A stretch of DNA of 64,000 nucleotides from Acidobacteriota bacterium (GCA_008363385.1 RHKY01000009.1:62001-126000); one strand, 5' to 3'. Positions 26,101 to 34,940 are shown, numbered from the stretch's first letter. Made by a program: numbers and translations. Notes: a model not told the origin generated them from the sequence alone.

Positions 26101-26458
26101 CCACGTCCGGCTGGAGGTGCGCCGCCGCGCGCGCGAGGGGGCCGACGGGGTCTCCTTCGTCGTCGCCGACACCGGGATCGGGATCCCGCCCGAGCGCAGG
26201 GACCGGATCTTCGAGCCCTTCGTCCAGGCGGAGAGCTCGACGAACCGCCGCTTCGGGGGGACCGGGCTGGGCCTCTCGATCACGAAGCGCTTCTGCCAGA
26301 TGATGGGGGGAGACGTGACCGTCGAGAGCGAGGTGGGGAAGGGGACCGCGTTCGAGATCTGGCTCCCGCTCGAGGCGCCGGCCCCGCCCCCCTCCAGCGC
26401 CTCCCTCCCCGCGATCCGCCTCTCCGGCCGGTTCCCCGCCGAGGGGGGCCGCCGGTGA
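23162..26458 (+). CDS. Sensor histidine kinase with periplasmic beta-propeller
   Basis: A 1098-residue kinase. Signal peptide (1-22); then about 700 residues of two-component-regulator propeller repeats, each with a blade of type [20 protein letters not shown] or GTQDGLARY; then a Y_Y_Y-like domain (about 705-785), a membrane span near 790-810, a short coiled coil, HisKA with [16 protein letters not shown] (His853) and HATPase ([18 protein letters not shown]). The propeller senses an unknown periplasmic ligand, in known relatives often an oligosaccharide. There is no receiver or DNA-binding domain, and no response regulator is adjacent. The next gene overlaps its stop. Confidence 0.85.
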   Translation: MKRLLLVALLAPALSSAAPATAFDPMQAGRQPIRVYGDREGLPQNTLHAIVFDRKGVLWAGTQDGLARYNGSRWRVFDLPGRAISNYVRALLPASDGSLWVGRQDGGLSRFRDGRWTTYDTTNGFPADRVNALLETTLPDGVPRLWAATHGGGIARLEGEVWSALGTAEGLPDARVWTLAEASAPSGRPTVWAGTERGLAYLEGGRFVPFDASGRMPEASYGALLESHGRDGKRTLWAGSWGRGLVKVEGEAVTVLDAAAGFPSNLVTSLLETDGADGPALWVGTSGAGLVVLEGGRTRVLDTATGLPSRQVYALASPRTGPAAGAVWIATGGGGLAALRPGKWVSFDVRNGLPSNQVFATVEAALPDGSPAYWFATNGGVARLSRKGLEVFARPEGLPASPVTALALVEEPAGGTALWAGTPAEGIFRFDGSRFEPLPASLAPPSLRVNRIVAVRDASGRSEVLVATDDRGIARLSGGRWALLSRSDGLPSDSALSVLPLRSAGGAEELWIGTRKGLARVSGRRVALLGRADGLPNEEVRDLALVTDSSGRRHVWAGTMAGAVRIDPDASPPALLVLDRRSRPALPDDSVPQVGADRSGRVYLGTHRGILRLTSQEPTPDDPSPFHAVPYTVDDGLPSDVASYAKSLLDGSGRVWMATTSGVAVLDPSEDVIVEGKKPLFVERATVGGVARTAGADGIGDVAHDENRVVFELALLSYTHERDVRFRSQLLGYEKEPGEWTSEPVREFTGLPPGRYVFRAWGRDGFGRDTAPLSVPFAVRPAPWRAWWALTLYAGVVAVGVGLGVRFRLDRLRRQNELLEAKVAQRTAALYASEQRALAASRAKTAFLANVSHELRTPLNAVIGYAEMLAEDAAERGNRDLLPDLERIRTAAQHLLGLIDDVLDLAKIEAGKMSYDLSDVDVATLVATVEATARPIVEKNQNGFEVRLDPDLGSVRTDAVKLRQSLLNLLGNAGKFTRAGHVRLEVRRRAREGADGVSFVVADTGIGIPPERRDRIFEPFVQAESSTNRRFGGTGLGLSITKRFCQMMGGDVTVESEVGKGTAFEIWLPLEAPAPPPSSASLPAIRLSGRFPAEGGRR

Positions 26459-27627
26459 GCCGCCCGCCGTCGCGAATCCTCCTCCTCTCCGCCTCGGCCG
26501 GGGCGGGGCACGTCCGGGCGGCGGGCGCCCTCGAGGAGACGGCGCGGCGGCTCCACCCGGGAGCACAGGTGCGGCACCTGGACGTCCTCGGCCTCGTCTC
26601 GGCCGTCTACCGGAAGGCGTACGCCGGGGGCTTCCTCCGGATGGTCGAAACGGTCCCGGCCCTCTGGGGCGTCCTCTACGAGAAGAGCGACGCACGGAAG
26701 GCCGACCGCGCCCGGGACCGTCTCGCCCGGCTCTACGACCGGGTGGAGTTCGCCGCGTTCCGCGAGGCGGTCCGGGGCTTCGCCCCCGACCTCGTCCTCT
26801 CGACGCACTTCCTGCCGGCGCAGGTGTTCGCGCCGTACCGGAAGAAGGGGCGCGACGCCTTCCCGCTCGGGCTCGTCGTGACCGACTTCGACGTCCACGC
26901 CTTCTGGGTGCAGCCGGCGGCGGACCGCTTCTACGTGGCGACCGACGAGCTGCGCGCGATCCTCCGCGCGCGAGGGATCGGCGGGGAGAAGGTCGCCGTC
27001 ACCGGGATCCCGGTCTCGGCGAGCTTCGCCGCCCCGCGCGACCGCGCCGCGCTGCGCGCCGGGCTCGGGATCCCGGACGGGAGCCTCTCCGTCCTGGTGA
27101 TGGGGGGAGGGGCGGGCGTGGGAAGCCTGGCCGACGCGGTCCGGACGGTCCTCTCGCTCCCGGGCGTCTCGGTCCTGGCGGTCGCGGGGAGGAACGCAGG
27201 GCTGAAGGCCGAGATGGAGGCTCTCCCGGTCCCGCAGGGCGCACGCCTGCGGGTCTTCGGATTCGTCGAGACGATCGCGGACCTGATGGCGGCCGCGGAC
27301 GTGGCGGTCACGAAGTCGGGCGGCCTGACGACCGCCGAGTGCCTGGCGTCGGGCCTCCCGATGCTCGTCCGCGACCCGATCCCGGGGCAGGAGGAGCGCA
27401 ACGCCGAGTACGTCGTCGAGGCGGGCGCGGGCTGGCGCGCGCACGGACTCGAGCGGCTTCGCTACAAGCTCGGGAGGCTCGCCGCGGAGCCCGCGCTCCT
27501 GGCCCGGATGCGCGCCGCCGCGCTCTCGGCCGGCCGGCCGCACGCGGCGGAGGCCGTGCTCGAGGACGCGGGCGTCCATCTCCTCGGGGGACCCGGGGCC
27601 GTGCGGGTCCGCGGTCAGCGGGTGTAG
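26455..27627 (+). CDS. MGDG synthase-like glycolipid glycosyltransferase
   Basis: A 390-residue GT28-type transferase. The N-terminal MGDG-synthase-like domain opens ILLLSASAGAGHVRAAGALE; the C-terminal UDP-sugar site includes VMGGGAGVGSL and VTKSGGLTTAECLASGLPML. It resembles processive diacylglycerol glucosyltransferases (UgtP) and plant MGDG synthases, which transfer hexose from UDP-sugar to diacylglycerol at the inner membrane. The GTG start overlaps the kinase stop (GTGA). Its 3' end overlaps the convergent amidase gene by 13 bases. Confidence 0.82.
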   Translation: MSRPPSRILLLSASAGAGHVRAAGALEETARRLHPGAQVRHLDVLGLVSAVYRKAYAGGFLRMVETVPALWGVLYEKSDARKADRARDRLARLYDRVEFAAFREAVRGFAPDLVLSTHFLPAQVFAPYRKKGRDAFPLGLVVTDFDVHAFWVQPAADRFYVATDELRAILRARGIGGEKVAVTGIPVSASFAAPRDRAALRAGLGIPDGSLSVLVMGGGAGVGSLADAVRTVLSLPGVSVLAVAGRNAGLKAEMEALPVPQGARLRVFGFVETIADLMAAADVAVTKSGGLTTAECLASGLPMLVRDPIPGQEERNAEYVVEAGAGWRAHGLERLRYKLGRLAAEPALLARMRAAALSAGRPHAAEAVLEDAGVHLLGGPGAVRVRGQRV

Positions 27628-28382
27628 GCGGGGCGGCGGTCGGAGAGGGCGGGGAAGCCGGCGCGGGCCTCGGCGACGGAGTGCGGGTCGAGGTCGGCGA
27701 CGAGGACGGTCTCGACCCCCTCCGCCGAGGCGAGCTCCTCCCCCCAGGGCGAGACGACGGCGGAGTCGCCGGCGTAGCGGAGCCCGCCCCCCTCGCCGAC
27801 CCGGTTGACGCCGAGGACGTAGGCGAGGTTCTCGACGGCGCGCGCGCGGAGGAGCGTCCGCCAGTGCCCGCGCCTCTTGTCGGGCCAGTTCGCGATCACG
27901 ACGTACGCGTCGGTGCCGTCCGCGGCGAGCCGGAACGGCTCCGGGAACCGGAGGTCGTAGCAGACGAGCGGCGTGAGCCTCAGGCCCGAGAGCTCCCAGG
28001 TGACGACGCGGCTCCCGGGGGCGAAGACCCTCTCCTCGCCCGCGAAGGAGAAGGGGTGGAGCTTGGCGTACCGCTCCACGCGCCCGCCGGGGCGGACGAG
28101 GAGGGCCTCGTTCGCCGGGAGCGGCTCGCGGGCCACGGCCACGCCGGCCACGATCGCCATCCCCAGCCGGGCGGCCTCCGAGGAGAGCCACGCCTCGGTC
28201 GGGCCCCCCTCCGGCTGGGCGGTGGGCCCCGGGCTCAGGGAGAAGCCCGTCGCGAACATCTCCGGCAGGACGGCCAGCTCGGCGCCGGCCTCCCGCGCCC
28301 AGGAGAGGAGCTCGCCGGCGCGCGCGTGGTTCCTCGCGGGGTCCTCCCAGACGGTGTCGAGCTGGACGAGGGCGACGCGCAC
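27615..28382 (-). CDS. Nitrilase-superfamily amidohydrolase (omega-amidase-like)
   Basis: A 255-residue CN-hydrolase with the complete catalytic triad: Glu41 in VLPEMFATGF, Lys107 in YAKLHPFSFAGE and Cys141 in PLVCYDLRFPE. The wording is closest to bacterial omega-amidases/YafV, which hydrolyse alpha-ketoglutaramate or deaminated glutathione; the true substrate is not fixed by sequence. The GTG start lies ten bases after the upstream kinase stop with GGAGGTCCC before it, so it is the second gene of that unit. Confidence 0.82.
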   Translation of the reverse strand: MRVALVQLDTVWEDPARNHARAGELLSWAREAGAELAVLPEMFATGFSLSPGPTAQPEGGPTEAWLSSEAARLGMAIVAGVAVAREPLPANEALLVRPGGRVERYAKLHPFSFAGEERVFAPGSRVVTWELSGLRLTPLVCYDLRFPEPFRLAADGTDAYVVIANWPDKRRGHWRTLLRARAVENLAYVLGVNRVGEGGGLRYAGDSAVVSPWGEELASAEGVETVLVADLDPHSVAEARAGFPALSDRRPAYTR

Positions 28383-28391
28383 GGGACCTCC

Positions 28392-30005
28392 TCAGGCGGG
28401 GTGGAGGGGGAGGCGGAGACGGAAGCGGGTCCCCTCGCCGGGGCGGCTCTCCACCGACAGGTCGATCCCCATCATGCCGCAGAGGCGCTGCGCGATGGCC
28501 AGCGAGAGCCCCAGCCCCTCGTGCCGCCGCGAGGTCGAGCCGTCCGCCTGGCTGAACGGCGAGAAGAGGCGCGAGAGCTGCTCGGCGTCCATGCCGGGGC
28601 CGCTGTCGGCGACCTCGACGTGGACCTCGTCGCCGTCGCGCGACGCCCGCAGCCGGACCGTCCCGGCCGAGGTCAGGAGGCTGGCGTTCTCCAGGACGGC
28701 GTCCACCACCTGCCGGAGGCGCTCCGGGTCGACGACCGCCCTCCCCAGGCTCTCCGGGAGGGCGGCCTCGAACTCGTTCCCGTTCCGCTCCGCCAGGTTT
28801 CTCGCGGCCCCGGCGGCGCTGGCCAGGACCCGCGCGACGTCCGTCGGCGAAGGGGACAGGGCGAGGGCGCCCGCCTCCAGCCTCGACACGTCGAGGAGGC
28901 TCTCGATCCGCCGCAGGAGCCGCTGGCCGGCCTCCTCGATCCGCGCGACGTCCGTGGCGAGCTCCTCGGAGACGCCCGCGGGAAGGCCCTCCCTCAGGAG
29001 CGCGGCGTAGCCGAGGATCGCGTTCAGAGGGGTCAGGAGCTCGTGGCTGACGGTCCCGAGGAAGACGCTCTTCAGGCGGCTGGCCTCGAGCGCCTCCTGG
29101 TGCGCGCGCCGGAGCGCCAGCTCCGCCCGCTTGCGCTCGCTGATGTCCTTCTGGATCCCGACGAAGGCCACGGTCCGCCCGGAGGCGTCGCGGACGGGGG
29201 AGATGGTCTGCTCGACGTCGAAGAGCGTCCCGTCCCGCCTCCGGTTCGTGAACTCCCGGTGCCAGACGCCCCCCACCGAGATCGTCTGCCAGAGCTCGCG
29301 GTAGAAGGCCCCGTCGTGCTCGCCGCTCTTCAGGAGCCGGGGGTTGGCTCCCGCCGCCTCCTCGCGGGAGTAGCCGGTCATCCGCTCCCAGGCCCGGTTC
29401 ACGTACTCGATCCGCCCGGCGGGGTCGGTGATGACGACCCCCTCGCCCGCCGACTCCAGCGCGGCCGCCAGGCGGGCCGAGAGCGCCTCCGCCCTCTGCC
29501 GCCCCGAGACCTGCTCCTCCAGGATCCCCATCGCGGGCGAGTCCCCCGTGGCGCGCTCGGCCAGCTGGCGGCCCAGCTCGTGCTGCGCGTCGCGCAGGGC
29601 GTCGAGCGAGCGGGCGGCCGAGCGGCGCGAGGCGGCCTCCCGCTCGGCCACCGCCACGCGGCCGAGGAGGAGCCGGCCGTCGAGGGGGGAGAGGAGGACG
29701 TCGTCGGCGCCGAGGTCGAGGACGGTCTCGGGGGTGTCGGTCCCGTCCCTCCCCAGGACGGCGATCAGGTACGGCCGCTCCCCGCCGGCGTGGGACCGGA
29801 CCTGGCGGAGGAGGCGGGGAGCCGAGCGGCCCGACAGCTCCCAGTCGAGGACGAGGACGTCCGGTGGAAGGCGCAGGAACGCGTCCCAGGCCGAGCTCGC
29901 GTCCGCCCGGGTGAGGACGTGGTGGCCCCGGTCCGAGAGCGCCCGTCCGACCCCGGCCGCGTCCCCGACCGCCAGGACGTCGAGGGCTGGCCGCTGCGCG
30001 CTCAC
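28392..30005 (-). CDS. PAS-domain histidine kinase with degenerate receiver
   Basis: A 537-residue soluble kinase. Residues 7-125 resemble a receiver: candidate phospho-Asp54 in LVLDWELSG is present, but the acidic pair is reduced (VGD) and the conserved Lys before Pro is Ser (LLSPLDG), so it is probably non-switching. A PAS domain follows (about 178-290, ITDPAGRIEYVNRAWERMTG), then HisKA with VSHELLTPLNAILGY (His321; Leu where Arg is usual) and HATPase (LGLSLAIAQRLCGMMG). No cognate regulator is adjacent. A TAAACT box about 45 bases upstream may drive it with the amidase. Confidence 0.83.
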   Translation of the reverse strand: MSAQRPALDVLAVGDAAGVGRALSDRGHHVLTRADASSAWDAFLRLPPDVLVLDWELSGRSAPRLLRQVRSHAGGERPYLIAVLGRDGTDTPETVLDLGADDVLLSPLDGRLLLGRVAVAEREAASRRSAARSLDALRDAQHELGRQLAERATGDSPAMGILEEQVSGRQRAEALSARLAAALESAGEGVVITDPAGRIEYVNRAWERMTGYSREEAAGANPRLLKSGEHDGAFYRELWQTISVGGVWHREFTNRRRDGTLFDVEQTISPVRDASGRTVAFVGIQKDISERKRAELALRRAHQEALEASRLKSVFLGTVSHELLTPLNAILGYAALLREGLPAGVSEELATDVARIEEAGQRLLRRIESLLDVSRLEAGALALSPSPTDVARVLASAAGAARNLAERNGNEFEAALPESLGRAVVDPERLRQVVDAVLENASLLTSAGTVRLRASRDGDEVHVEVADSGPGMDAEQLSRLFSPFSQADGSTSRRHEGLGLSLAIAQRLCGMMGIDLSVESRPGEGTRFRLRLPLHPA

Positions 30006-30049
30006 GCCGCCTCTCCGGGAGGGAGCTCCGCCTGAAGCGACATCGTCTC

Positions 30050-30055
30050 AGTTTA
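30050..30055 (-). promoter_or_regulatory. Candidate -10 (TAAACT) for the PAS kinase
   Basis: TAAACT on the minus strand, about 45 bases before the GTG at 30005; a GGAGAGGCGG site lies between. Confidence 0.35.
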
Positions 30056-30079
30056 GTCCAGGCGGCGAGGCCGGGACCC

Positions 30080-30679
30080 TCAGGACTCGAGGACCTTCCT
30101 GGCGGCCTCGGCGTGGACCTCCACCAGCTCGCGCGCCACCTTCTCCAGCGCGGCCTTCTCCTCGGGCGAGACCTTCGCGAAGCCGAGGAAGCCGCCGGAG
30201 GCCTCGGCGATCGCCTCGCAGTGGGCGAACAGGTCCTTGCGGACCCGGTCGCGCCGGTCGTCGGGAAGGACGGCGAGCGTGGCCCGCGCCAGGACGAGCG
30301 TCCGGTCGAAGAGGACCTGCGGGGGGCGCTCGGCCAGCCAGCCCATCAGCTTCTCGTGCCCCGGGCTGCCGGCAGTGACGCCGCGGGTCCGGGCCGCGTC
30401 CAGGACGAGCTCCCTCTCCCGCTCGCTGACCTGGCCGTCGGCCCAGGCCACCTCGAGGAGCGGGATCATGTGAACGAGGGTCAGCGTCTCGCGGTCGAAC
30501 CCGAGCTCCATCAGCTCCTTGAGGATCCCCTCGTCGGCCACGCCCGTGGCGTCGGCCATCTCCTTCTTCTTCGCCTCCTCCTCCGCCTTCTGCCGGAGGC
30601 GCTCGATCAGCTCCTTCTCCTTCCGGAGGAAGTACTCGGTCTCGACGTTCTTGGCCTGGTCGTGGAGAGGGGTCGGCAT
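30080..30679 (-). CDS. TerB-like (tellurite-resistance B fold) protein
   Basis: A 199-residue soluble protein. Residues 1-45 form a charged helix (RKEKELIERLRQKAEEEAKK). Then comes a TerB-like helical domain with LLEVAWADGQVSERERELVL, the acidic signature of the fold, and HEKLMGWLAERPP. Start at 30679 is fixed by CAGGAGGAACC upstream; the longer frame reads through the divergent promoter. Function is not predictable beyond the fold. Confidence 0.75.
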   Translation of the reverse strand: MPTPLHDQAKNVETEYFLRKEKELIERLRQKAEEEAKKKEMADATGVADEGILKELMELGFDRETLTLVHMIPLLEVAWADGQVSERERELVLDAARTRGVTAGSPGHEKLMGWLAERPPQVLFDRTLVLARATLAVLPDDRRDRVRKDLFAHCEAIAEASGGFLGFAKVSPEEKAALEKVARELVEVHAEAARKVLES

Positions 30680-30705
30680 GGTTCCTCCTGCGTCGACGGC
30701 GCCGG

Positions 30706-30711
30706 AGTATA
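30706..30711 (-). promoter_or_regulatory. -10 box TATACT for the TerB-like gene
   Basis: TATACT lies 26 bases before the ATG, leaving room for the AGGAGG site: a leadered transcript, unlike the divergent peptidase. Confidence 0.45.
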
Positions 30712-30736
30712 AGAGCCCCGGGGGCCGTCCGGGCGG

Positions 30737-30742
30737 TAGGAT
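30737..30742 (+). promoter_or_regulatory. Leaderless -10 box for the S9 peptidase (TAGGAT)
   Basis: TAGGAT ends seven bases before the ATG at 30750. No Shine-Dalgarno sequence. Confidence 0.5.
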
Positions 30743-30749
30743 CCGCCAC

Positions 30750-32816
30750 ATGCCGAAGGCCCCCTCCCGACCCGCGACCCTCCCGCTCCTCCTCGCCCTC
30801 CTCGCGCTGGCGTTCCCCGCCGCGGCGGCCGGCACCCACCCGTTCTCGGTCCAGGACATGCTGGCGATGGACCGGGTCTCCGAGCCCGCCGTCTCGCCGG
30901 ACGGCAAGCTCGTGGCGTTCACCCTCCGGACCACCGACCTCGCGGCCAACCGGGGCCGGACCGACGTCTGGCTCCTGGACGTCGCGACGAAGGGGCTCCG
31001 CCGGCTGACGACGCACGAGGCGGGCGACTCCTCGCCGCGCTGGGCCCCCGACGGCAGGACGCTCTACTTCCTCTCGACCCGCTCCGGCTCCTCGCAGGTC
31101 TGGAAGCTCTCCCTCCTGGGCGGCGAGCCGGAGGCGGTCACGAAGGAGCCGCTCGACCTCGAGGGGTTCGACCTCTCCCCCGACGGCAGGACGCTCCTCC
31201 TGGGGATGGCGGTCTTCCCCGGGAAGAGCCCGGCCGAGACGAAGGCCGCCCTCGACGACACGGAGAAGTCGAAGGCCTCCGGGATGCTCTTCGACCGGCT
31301 CTTCGTGAGGCACTGGGACACCTGGTCGAACGGGACCCGGAACCACCTCTTCGCCTTCCCGCTCCCCGCGGGCCCGGCGGTCGACCTGATGAAGGGGATG
31401 GACGCCGACTGCCCGACGAAGCCGTTCGGCGGGATGGAGGACGCCGCCGTCTCGCCGGACGGGACGACCGTCGTCTTCTCCGCCAAGGACGTCGGGCGGG
31501 AGGAGGCCTGGTCGACGAACTTCGACCTCTACGTCGTGCCGTCGAACGGCTCGGCGCCCCCCAAGAAGCTGACGGTGAACCCGGCCTGGGACGCGCAGCC
31601 CCGCTTCTCGCCCGACGGCAAGACGCTGGGGTACCTGGCGATGCGCCGCGCCGGGTACGAGGCGGACCAGTTCCGGCTCGTCCTCCGCGAGCTGGCCACG
31701 GCCAAGGAGCGGACGGTCGAGCTGAAGGCGGGCGACGGCCCGCGCGACGACCGCTCCTTCTCCGAGTGGCTGTTCTCGGCGGACGGCAGGACGGTCCTCG
31801 CCACCGCCGACCACCTCGGCCAGAAGGCCCTCTTCGCGGTCGACCTTTCGACCGGCAAGGCCCGGGTCCTCGTCGGCGAGGGGACGGTCGTCTCGCCGCA
31901 GAACCTGCCGGGCGGGAAGGTCCTCTACGGCATGCACTCGCTCCTCGGCCCGACGGAGCTCTTCGCGGCGGCCCCGGGGGGCAAGCCCGAGAAGCTGACC
32001 GGGATCAACGACGGCAAGCTGGCCGCGGCCCGGCTCGGCGCCCCGCAGCAGTTCACGTTCGAGGGGGCCAAGGGGGAGACGGTGTACGGCTACCTCGTCG
32101 AGCCGGCCGACTTCGACCCGGCCCGGAAGTACCCCGTCGCCTTCCTCGTCCACGGCGGCCCGCAGGGGTCGTTCGGGAACGACTTCCACTACCGGTGGAA
32201 CCCGCAGGCCTACGCCGGCGCCGGGTACGCGGCGGTGATGATCGACTTCCACGGCTCGACGGGGTACGGGCAGGCGTTCACCGACGCCATCAACGGCGAC
32301 TGGGGAGGGGCCCCGTACGAGGACCTGATGAAGGGGCTCGACCACGCCCTGGCCAAGTTCCCGTTCCTGGACGGGACGCGCGTGGCGGCCCTGGGCGCCT
32401 CGTACGGCGGCTACATGATCAACTGGATGCACGGGCAGACCGACCGCTTCCGCTGCTTCGTCGTCCACGACGGGAACCTCGACGAGCGGATGGCCTACTA
32501 CGACACGGAGGAGCTCTGGTTCCCCGAGTGGGAGCACGGGGGCGTGCCGTGGGACGAGAAGTCGGGGTACGGCAAGCACAACCCGATCGACCACGTCGCC
32601 AAGTGGAAGACCCCGACCCTCGTCGTCCACGGGGTGAAGGACTTCCGCGTCGTCTACACGCAGGGGCTCTCGACGTTCACGGCGCTCCAGCGCAAGGGGA
32701 TCCCCTCGAAGCTCCTGGTCTTCCCCGACGAGAACCACTGGGTGCTGAAGCCCGCCAACTCGGTCCTCTGGCACGAGACCGTCCTCGGCTGGCTTCACGA
32801 GTGGACGAAGAAGTAG
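30750..32816 (+). CDS. Exported S9-family serine peptidase
   Basis: A 688-residue prolyl-oligopeptidase/acylaminoacyl-peptidase-type enzyme. Signal peptide (about 1-27, ending AAAAG); a seven-bladed propeller with WD40-like blades (AVSPDGKLVAFTLR, FDLSPDGRTLLLG); then the alpha/beta-hydrolase domain. Triad: Ser551 in GASYGGYM, Asp631 in VKDFRV and His663 in ENHWV. It would trim short peptides in the periplasm. The transcript is probably leaderless, and a strong hairpin follows the gene. Confidence 0.88.
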   Translation: MPKAPSRPATLPLLLALLALAFPAAAAGTHPFSVQDMLAMDRVSEPAVSPDGKLVAFTLRTTDLAANRGRTDVWLLDVATKGLRRLTTHEAGDSSPRWAPDGRTLYFLSTRSGSSQVWKLSLLGGEPEAVTKEPLDLEGFDLSPDGRTLLLGMAVFPGKSPAETKAALDDTEKSKASGMLFDRLFVRHWDTWSNGTRNHLFAFPLPAGPAVDLMKGMDADCPTKPFGGMEDAAVSPDGTTVVFSAKDVGREEAWSTNFDLYVVPSNGSAPPKKLTVNPAWDAQPRFSPDGKTLGYLAMRRAGYEADQFRLVLRELATAKERTVELKAGDGPRDDRSFSEWLFSADGRTVLATADHLGQKALFAVDLSTGKARVLVGEGTVVSPQNLPGGKVLYGMHSLLGPTELFAAAPGGKPEKLTGINDGKLAAARLGAPQQFTFEGAKGETVYGYLVEPADFDPARKYPVAFLVHGGPQGSFGNDFHYRWNPQAYAGAGYAAVMIDFHGSTGYGQAFTDAINGDWGGAPYEDLMKGLDHALAKFPFLDGTRVAALGASYGGYMINWMHGQTDRFRCFVVHDGNLDERMAYYDTEELWFPEWEHGGVPWDEKSGYGKHNPIDHVAKWKTPTLVVHGVKDFRVVYTQGLSTFTALQRKGIPSKLLVFPDENHWVLKPANSVLWHETVLGWLHEWTKK

Positions 32817-32865
32817 CTCGATCGGAGGGACGCGGGGCGTAGCCCGCTACGGACGCCCTCCTTCG

Positions 32866-32894
32866 CGCGCCCGGGGACCCCGCCCCCGGGCGCG
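32866..32894 (+). terminator. 11-bp hairpin terminator after the peptidase
   Basis: CGCGCCCGGGG pairs perfectly with its complement across a 7-base loop, followed by TTCGTCTCCTT. It lies 50 bases past the stop. Confidence 0.6.
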
Positions 32895-32919
32895 TTCGTC
32901 TCCTTCGCACGCGGCGGGC

Positions 32920-32925
32920 GATGAT
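32920..32925 (+). promoter_or_regulatory. Leaderless -10 box for the DUF2752 gene (GATGAT)
   Basis: GATGAT ends six bases before the GTG at 32932; no Shine-Dalgarno sequence. Confidence 0.4.
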
Positions 32926-32931
32926 CCACGC

Positions 32932-33336
32932 GTGAGGGCCCCGCGCTCGGCGCCCCTGCGGCTCCTCCTCGTCCTCCTCGCTTCGGGGGCGGCGTTCGCG
33001 TTCCTGCACCTCTTCGACCCGGTCGGCTCGGGCCTCTACCCCCCCTGCCTCTTCCGGGCGTCCACGGGGCTCTTCTGCCCGGGCTGCGGCGCCTCGAGGG
33101 CCCTCCACGCCCTGGCGAACGGGGAGCTCTCGTCCGCCCTCCGCGCCAACGCCCTCGTGGTCCTCCTCCTCCCGCCGCTCCTCCTCGTCCAGGCGGCCCT
33201 CTTCGTGAAGCCCTCCGTCGGCGCCGGGCGCCGCTTCCCTGCGGTCCTCCTCTGGCTCCTCGTCGCGATCACCGTCGCCTTCGGCGTCCTCCGGAACCTC
33301 CCCGTCGAGCCCTTCGCCTCGCTCGCCCCGCGCTGA
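32932..33336 (+). CDS. DUF2752 membrane protein
   Basis: A 134-residue protein with three hydrophobic segments and the family hallmark CPGCGASRALHALANG (Cys49, Cys52), usually read as a Cys pair at the membrane face. The biochemical role of DUF2752 proteins is unknown. The GTG start follows GATGAT by six bases. Confidence 0.78.
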   Translation: MRAPRSAPLRLLLVLLASGAAFAFLHLFDPVGSGLYPPCLFRASTGLFCPGCGASRALHALANGELSSALRANALVVLLLPPLLLVQAALFVKPSVGAGRRFPAVLLWLLVAITVAFGVLRNLPVEPFASLAPR

Positions 33337-33403
33337 GCGGCCCGGGAACTTCCGGGCGTCGCCCGGGTCTCTCTCCTCGGAAGCCGGGAAAGGGAGGCCG
33401 AAG

Positions 33404-34153
33404 ATGTTCGAGCCCGTGACACGCGGGCCGCGCCGGGCGGCGCCGCTCCTCCTCTCCGTCGTCCTGCACGCGGGCGCGGGCGCCCTCCTCGTCGTCGAGC
33501 CGCTCCTCGCCCTCCCGCGCGCGCCGGAGCCCCCCGAGGGGCCGATCGTCTACCGCCAGTCCGTCGACCTCGCGGCGGCGTCGCGCGGAGAGCGGACGAG
33601 GACCGGCGGCTCGGAGGGAGCGAAGGGGCCCCGCCCGGCCGCGCTCGCCCCGACGGCTCCGGTCGCACGCGCTCCCGTCCCGGCGCCGCTGTCGATCCCC
33701 GAGACGCCGGCCGGGGCGACCGACGTCGCGCTGGCCGAGGAGGCCTTCTTCACGGGCGAGGGGACGGGAAGCGATCCCGTCGCGACCGGGGACGGGCGGG
33801 GAGACGGGACCGGGGACGGCAACGGGGACGGGAGCGGGGCGGGCGAGGGCTCGGGAGAGGAGATCCTCCCGATCGGCCCGCGCGTCACGCCGCCGGTCCT
33901 CGTCCACGGACCCGCGCCCGACTACCCGGAGACGGCCCGGCGGGTCGGCCTCGAGGGGACCGTCGTCCTGGAGGCCGTCATCGGCCCCGACGGGAGCGTG
34001 CGCGACGCCCGCCTCGTCCGCGGCGCGAACCCGCTCCTCGACGCGGCGGCCGCCAGGGCGGTCCTCGGGTGGCGGTACCTGCCGGCGCGCGTCGGCGCGC
34101 GCCCCGTGGCCGTCTACCTGGCGGTGACGGTCCGGTTCGCGATCCAGCGGTGA
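33404..34153 (+). CDS. TonB-family energy transducer
   Basis: A 249-residue protein: short cytoplasmic start, one membrane span (about 14-37), a long low-complexity periplasmic linker, and a TonB C-terminal domain (about 160-249) with PDYPETARRVGLEGTVVLEA, then DGSVRDARLVRG and ARAVLGWRYLPARVGARPVA. The linker includes a Gly/Asp run GDGRGDGTGDGNGDGSG rather than the usual Pro/Lys rod. ExbB, ExbD and a TonB-dependent receptor are not nearby. GGGAGG precedes the ATG. Confidence 0.82.
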   Translation: MFEPVTRGPRRAAPLLLSVVLHAGAGALLVVEPLLALPRAPEPPEGPIVYRQSVDLAAASRGERTRTGGSEGAKGPRPAALAPTAPVARAPVPAPLSIPETPAGATDVALAEEAFFTGEGTGSDPVATGDGRGDGTGDGNGDGSGAGEGSGEEILPIGPRVTPPVLVHGPAPDYPETARRVGLEGTVVLEAVIGPDGSVRDARLVRGANPLLDAAAARAVLGWRYLPARVGARPVAVYLAVTVRFAIQR

Positions 34154-34186
34154 AGAGAGGGCCCCGGGGGCCGCGAGGGACCGCGC

Positions 34187-34192
34187 TACGCT
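34187..34192 (+). promoter_or_regulatory. Leaderless -10 box for the RluA gene (TACGCT)
   Basis: TACGCT ends seven bases before the ATG at 34200. No Shine-Dalgarno sequence. Confidence 0.45.
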
Positions 34193-34199
34193 CCGGCCG

Positions 34200-34919
34200 A
34201 TGGACGTCCCGAAGGCCGAGGTCCTCCTCGAGCGCGACGACCTCCTGGCCCTCGCCAAGCCCCCGGGGCTCTCCATGGCCACGTCGGGGAGGCCCGGGAA
34301 GGGAGAGGCGGACGTGGTGGCGCGCCTCCTCGCGGCCGCCGGGCTTTCGTGCGGCGCCGAGCCGCCACGGCTCGTCCACCGCCTCGACGTAGGCACCTCC
34401 GGCGTCGTCCTCCTGGCGCGAAGCCAGGCCACGCACCGCGCCCTGACGCGGGCCCTGCAGGAGCGCCGCGCCGAGAAGAGCTACCGGGCGCTCGCCTGGG
34501 GGCACCCGGTCCCCGCGCGCGGCAGGCTCGACGCCCCGCTCGGGCGCGACCCGCGCGACGGCCGCCGGATGGCCGTCCGGCCGGACGGGAAGCCCTCGGC
34601 CACCCGGTACGAGACGCTCCGGAGGCTCCCGTCGTGCGCCGACCTCCGCCTCTTCCCCGAGACGGGACGGACGCACCAGATCCGCGTCCACCTCGCGCAC
34701 GCCGGCCACCCGATCGTGGGGGACGACCTCTACGGCGGGGCGACCCGTCACCGGGGCGTGCGGGACCCGCGCCTGAGGGCCGCCTTCGCCGCCGTCGGCC
34801 GCCCGCTCCTCCACGCCGAGCGGATCTCGGTCCCCGACCTAGGCCTCGACGTCGTGGCGCCGCTCCAGCCGGACCACGCGGAGCTCCTGCTCCTCCTGGG
34901 CGCTCCCCCCGCCGGGTGA
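34200..34919 (+). CDS. RluA-family pseudouridine synthase
   Basis: A 239-residue enzyme isomerising uridine to pseudouridine in RNA. The catalytic motif is HRLDVGTSGVVLLAR with Asp63; ALAWGHPV and ETGRTHQIRVHLAHAGHPIV are further RluA landmarks. There is no S4 domain, so the RNA target (23S rRNA or tRNA) is undetermined. It converges on the second propeller kinase with 21 bases between stops. Confidence 0.88.
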   Translation: MDVPKAEVLLERDDLLALAKPPGLSMATSGRPGKGEADVVARLLAAAGLSCGAEPPRLVHRLDVGTSGVVLLARSQATHRALTRALQERRAEKSYRALAWGHPVPARGRLDAPLGRDPRDGRRMAVRPDGKPSATRYETLRRLPSCADLRLFPETGRTHQIRVHLAHAGHPIVGDDLYGGATRHRGVRDPRLRAAFAAVGRPLLHAERISVPDLGLDVVAPLQPDHAELLLLLGAPPAG

Positions 34920-34940
34920 GCGCGGCGGCTCCCGCGGCCC

